Assembly (NCBI RefSeq): GCF_003626695.1 | Contig: NZ_RBAH01000018.1 | Coordinates: forward strand, 116,829-180,828 | Length of the DNA: 64,000 bases | Direction: 5' to 3' | Origin: Paenibacillus ginsengarvi | GTDB taxonomy: Bacteria; Bacillota; Bacilli; Paenibacillales; NBRC-103111 | Shown: in pieces, positions 61,458 to 64,000 of the stretch | Layout: every line of letters begins with the position of its first letter | Numbering within the stretch: position 1 is the stretch's first letter | Program-made: the position numbers and the translations under genes | The notes under the pieces: model-generated | Database searches by the model: none | What the model was told of the DNA's origin: nothing | The model's input: only the letters and a program-made list of their open reading frames with translations

Positions 61458-63473
61458 GTGGCTAGTGCGATGGACGTTATGAAAAGCTTGATCGAGGAAA
61501 TCGGCAAGCACAATTACCAGTACTATACGCTTGACGAGCCGGTGATCAGCGACAAGGAATACGACGAATTGTACGACAAGCTTGTGGAGCTTGAGCGTGA
61601 GACGGGCGTTACGCTGCCGAACTCGCCGACCTTGCGCGTCGGAGGAGAGCTGCTGCCGGGCTTTCTGCCGCATCGTCACCGAGCTAGGCTATGGAGTCTC
61701 GATAAAGCTCAGGACGTGGAGGACCTCCAGCTGTGGCATGCCCGCGTGCTGAAGCTTATTAACGAGCATAATACGCATAATCCGGACGAGCCGCTGCCAC
61801 AGCCTACCTTTGTCGTCGAGTTGAAGTTCGACGGGCTGTCTCTCAACCTTACCTATGAAGATGGGCATTTGGTTCAAGCCTCCACGCGCGGCAATGGCGA
61901 GGTTGGCGAAGGCATTTTGCCCCAGGTGAGGACGATTCGTTCGATTCCGCTTGAAATTCCGTATCGCGACGGTGTGATCGAGGTGCAGGGCGAAGGGATG
62001 ATGTTCCTTTCCGTCTTCGAGGAGTACAACAAGACGGCAGTCGAGGTGCTCAAAAATCCGCGCAATGCGGCGGCTGGGGCGCTTCGCAACCTGAATCCGA
62101 AGATGACGGCGGAACGCAAGCTGAATGCGTTTATTTATAATATCGGCTTTTCCGACAAGGTCCGGTTCCGCGATCATCGGGAGATGGTACAGTTTTTGCG
62201 GGATAACCGGTTTAAAGTAAATCCTTATTTGAAATTTTTCGATTGTATGGAAGAAGTGACTGCCGAGCTGCGGAGTTTGGAAGCGATTCGCCACGAGTTC
62301 AATTATTTGATTGACGGCGCCGTCGTCAAAGTAAGCGATATGCGCACTCGCGAAGTGCTCGGCTACACCGACAAATTCCCGCGCTGGGCTGTTGCGTTCA
62401 AGTTCGAGGCCGAGGAAGCGACAACGATTCTCGAATCGGTGTCCTGGGAAGTGGGCCGTACCGGCAAGCTGACGCCGCTCGCCACCTTTGAACCGGTTGA
62501 TATCGGCGGGGCGACCGTTCAGCATGCTACGCTTAACAATATCGGAGATATAGAACGCAAAAACTTGAAATTTGCGCTCGGGACCTCGATTTTCGTCAGA
62601 AGATCAAATGAGGTCATTCCGGAAATACTGGGCAAGGCGACCGACGAGGAGGATGGCGGCGAGATCGTGTTTCCGACTCACTGTCCTTCGTGCGGCACGG
62701 AGCTGGAAATGCGTGGGGCGCATCTGTTCTGCCTGAACCGGCTCGCATGCAAGCCGCAGCTGATCGGCCGTATTACCCATTTCGCATCGCGGGATGCGAT
62801 GGACATCGAGACGTTCAGCGGGAAAACCGCAGAGCAGCTCTACGACGAACTCGAAGTTCGCGATCCGTCCGATTTGTTTTATTTGAGCTTTGAAGATCTG
62901 ATCAAGCTGCAGCGATTCGGCGAGAAAAAAGCGCAAAAGCTGCTCGAATCGATCGAGAAATGCAAAACGCGCGACCTGTCTTCGTTTTTGTTCGCCCTCG
63001 GCATATCGAATACGGGCAAAACGACGACCAAATCGCTTGCCGATCATTACGGCAGCCTCGGCAAGCTGATGGCGGCGACGGCCGAGGAACTTATCGCCAT
63101 TCCTGATATCGGCGGGATCGTGGCCGAGAGTATTGTGTCGTTTTTCGCCGACCCGGTTATGCTCCGCAGTATCGAACGGATGCTGGAGGCAGGCGTAAAG
63201 CCGACTGAGGTGGAGAAGGCGGCGCCGGCGAATACCGAACATCCGCTGTACGGGAAAACGGTCGTGCTTACCGGTACGCTGACGCAGATGAGCCGGGACG
63301 ATGCGACGAAGAAGCTGGAGGCGCTCGGCGCCAAAGTGACGGGCAGCGTATCGAAGAAAACCGATCTTGTCATCGCCGGCGAAGCGGCAGGCAGCAAGCT
63401 AGCGAAAGCGAAGGAGTTAGGTATTGCTGTTATTGAAGGGGAAGATGAGTTAATCAAGCTGCTCGAAACCTAA
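61458..63473 (+). CDS. ligA: NAD-dependent DNA ligase, divergent LigA
   Basis: This 671-residue protein has the full LigA layout: Ia domain, adenylation domain with catalytic Lys123 (VELKFDGLSL), OB fold (VGRTGKLTPLATFEP), zinc finger (CPSCGTELEMRGAHLFCLNRLACKP), HhH region and C-terminal BRCT domain (GKTVVLTGTLTQMSRDDATK). Several normally invariant blocks differ: KFDG for K(L/I)DG, TRGNG for TRGDG, GEGILPQ for GED(V/I)T, VQGEG for VRGE, and HRARLWSL for PMLSL. It holds the usual ligA place after pcrA but reads like a divergent copy. The GTG at 61458 follows AAAGGATG. Confidence 0.92.
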   Translation: MASAMDVMKSLIEEIGKHNYQYYTLDEPVISDKEYDELYDKLVELERETGVTLPNSPTLRVGGELLPGFLPHRHRARLWSLDKAQDVEDLQLWHARVLKLINEHNTHNPDEPLPQPTFVVELKFDGLSLNLTYEDGHLVQASTRGNGEVGEGILPQVRTIRSIPLEIPYRDGVIEVQGEGMMFLSVFEEYNKTAVEVLKNPRNAAAGALRNLNPKMTAERKLNAFIYNIGFSDKVRFRDHREMVQFLRDNRFKVNPYLKFFDCMEEVTAELRSLEAIRHEFNYLIDGAVVKVSDMRTREVLGYTDKFPRWAVAFKFEAEEATTILESVSWEVGRTGKLTPLATFEPVDIGGATVQHATLNNIGDIERKNLKFALGTSIFVRRSNEVIPEILGKATDEEDGGEIVFPTHCPSCGTELEMRGAHLFCLNRLACKPQLIGRITHFASRDAMDIETFSGKTAEQLYDELEVRDPSDLFYLSFEDLIKLQRFGEKKAQKLLESIEKCKTRDLSSFLFALGISNTGKTTTKSLADHYGSLGKLMAATAEELIAIPDIGGIVAESIVSFFADPVMLRSIERMLEAGVKPTEVEKAAPANTEHPLYGKTVVLTGTLTQMSRDDATKKLEALGAKVTGSVSKKTDLVIAGEAAGSKLAKAKELGIAVIEGEDELIKLLET

Positions 63474-63484
63474 TTAATGATGGG

Positions 63485-63523
63485 AAATAGCCGTCCTGCT
63501 AAGTCAGAGCGGCTATTTTTTGC
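63485..63523 (+). terminator. Terminator after ligA
   Basis: AAATAGCCG (63485-63493) pairs perfectly with CGGCTATTT (63510-63518), with six T in a row. Confidence 0.9.
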
Positions 63524-63573
63524 AAGACGATAAGGGCTCGATTTCGGACCGGAAAGAAATTTTAAAAAAAGAC

Positions 63574-63602
63574 TTGCAATGGGTCCGTAAACCTGATAAT
63601 AT
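63574..63602 (+). promoter_or_regulatory. rRNA operon promoter with UP-like tract
   Basis: TTGCAA (63574-63579), 17-nt spacer, TAATAT (63597-63602), preceded by an A/T tract (about 63556-63570) like an UP element. The rest of the 329-nt gap between ligA and 16S rRNA is the rRNA leader. Confidence 0.85.
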
Positions 63603-63680
63603 ATGTTCTTGTCACCGCATGATTCGACATAAACAAGCCTACAAAAATAGGCCTGAACATCATACAGCATGCATGACAAA

Positions 63681-63698
63681 GTTCCTTGAAAACTGAAC
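63681..63698 (+). promoter_or_regulatory. rRNA leader boxA-like antitermination element
   Basis: GTTCCTTGAAAACTGAAC resembles the leader element TGTTCTTTGAAAACTGA of Bacillus rrn operons, which is linked to antitermination and to rRNA processing stems. Confidence 0.6.
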
Positions 63699-63802
63699 AA
63701 ATGAAACGGACATGAAGTCGATTCACAAGCAGATTATGCGAATGAGTCGGTGAACCAGCTAGTAAAGTAATGAGCTATCGGCTCATCTAATAAGGTTTCA
63801 CC

Positions 63803-64000
63803 TTTTTGGAGAGTTTGATCCTGGCTCAGGACGAACGCTGGCGGCGTGCCTAATACATGCAAGTCGAGCGAACCCTTCGGGGTTAGCGGCGGACGGGTGA
63901 GTAACACGTAGGCAACCTGCCCGTAAGTCTGGGATAACTATCGGAAACGATAGCTAATACCGGATACGAAGAGAGAACGCATGTTCTCTTTTGGAAAGGC
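63803..64000 (+). rRNA. 16S ribosomal RNA, 5' part (runs off the window)
   Basis: The conserved 5' end GAGTTTGATCCTGGCTCAG begins at 63811 (E. coli position 9), so the mature end is placed near 63803. GGCGGCGTGCCTAATACATG and GGCGGACGGGTGAGTAACAC follow, typical of Firmicutes. The V1 region (GCGAACCCTTCGGGGTTAGC) is of the Paenibacillus kind. Confidence 0.98.

Overview
This is a chromosomal stretch from a spore-former-type Firmicute of the family Paenibacillaceae (Paenibacillus/Cohnella-like). The placement is inferred from the start of a 16S rRNA gene at the right edge, the GC-rich Bacillus-style protein families, strong AGGAGG-type ribosome binding sites, and gene neighbourhoods shared with Bacillus subtilis (secA-prfB; ftsE-ftsX-ctp-minJ; uvrB-uvrA; pcrB-pcrA-ligA). 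No insertion sequence, prophage, CRISPR array or tRNA was seen. I could not run any database search; identifications rest on recognisable motifs.

Layout. 1-2.6 kb: the 3' end of secA, prfB with its programmed +1 frameshift, and a YitT-family membrane protein. 2.7-11.4 kb: a full arginine pathway argC-argJ-argB-argD-argF, then argG and argH. It is preceded by a promoter covered by two ARG boxes and a highly structured leader. 11.4-20.6 kb: cell-envelope and division genes: a VanW/G5 protein (minus strand), a possible small gene, ftsE-ftsX, an EnvC-like M23 protein, a CtpB-like S41 protease, a MinJ-like PDZ protein, and then an orphan trpB on the minus strand. 20.8-28.1 kb: motA-motB (minus), divergent from the SOS-type uvrB-uvrA pair, then a hairpin-rich non-coding stretch and a small membrane protein.

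28.2-35.2 kb (minus strand, one promoter): the most unusual locus. It resembles a dlt (teichoic acid D-alanylation) operon without dltA. It encodes a large secreted FG-GAP/VCBS repeat protein, an acyl-carrier protein, a seryl-tRNA-synthetase-like amino acid:[carrier protein] ligase, a DltD-like SGNH protein, a 36-residue DltX-like microprotein missed by ordinary gene finding, and a DltB-like MBOAT protein. I propose an envelope aminoacylation system in which a class II synthetase-like enzyme replaces the DltA adenylation enzyme.

35.3-39.6 kb: a PfkB sugar kinase, a small metallophosphoesterase and a U32 peptidase/RlhA-like protein. 39.7-45.5 kb: a tightly overlapping partner-switching module: a BTAD/SARP-like regulator, a membrane pseudo-phosphatase, an active membrane RsbU-like PP2C phosphatase, an RsbW-like kinase and an STAS antagonist, with no sigma factor gene beside them. 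45.5-50.3 kb: a MarR regulator (minus) and a Gld-type ABC export set with a DUF4340 protein. 50.4-54.7 kb: an esterase, an orphan solute-binding lipoprotein and a divergent GntR-solute-binding fusion regulator. 54.8-57.2 kb: a GIY-YIG protein, and thyA followed by a rare dihydrofolate reductase-methyltransferase fusion. 57.5-63.5 kb: a PspC protein, then pcrB-pcrA-ligA with an SOS-like box upstream and a divergent LigA. 63.5-64 kb: rRNA promoter, leader and the 16S rRNA 5' end.
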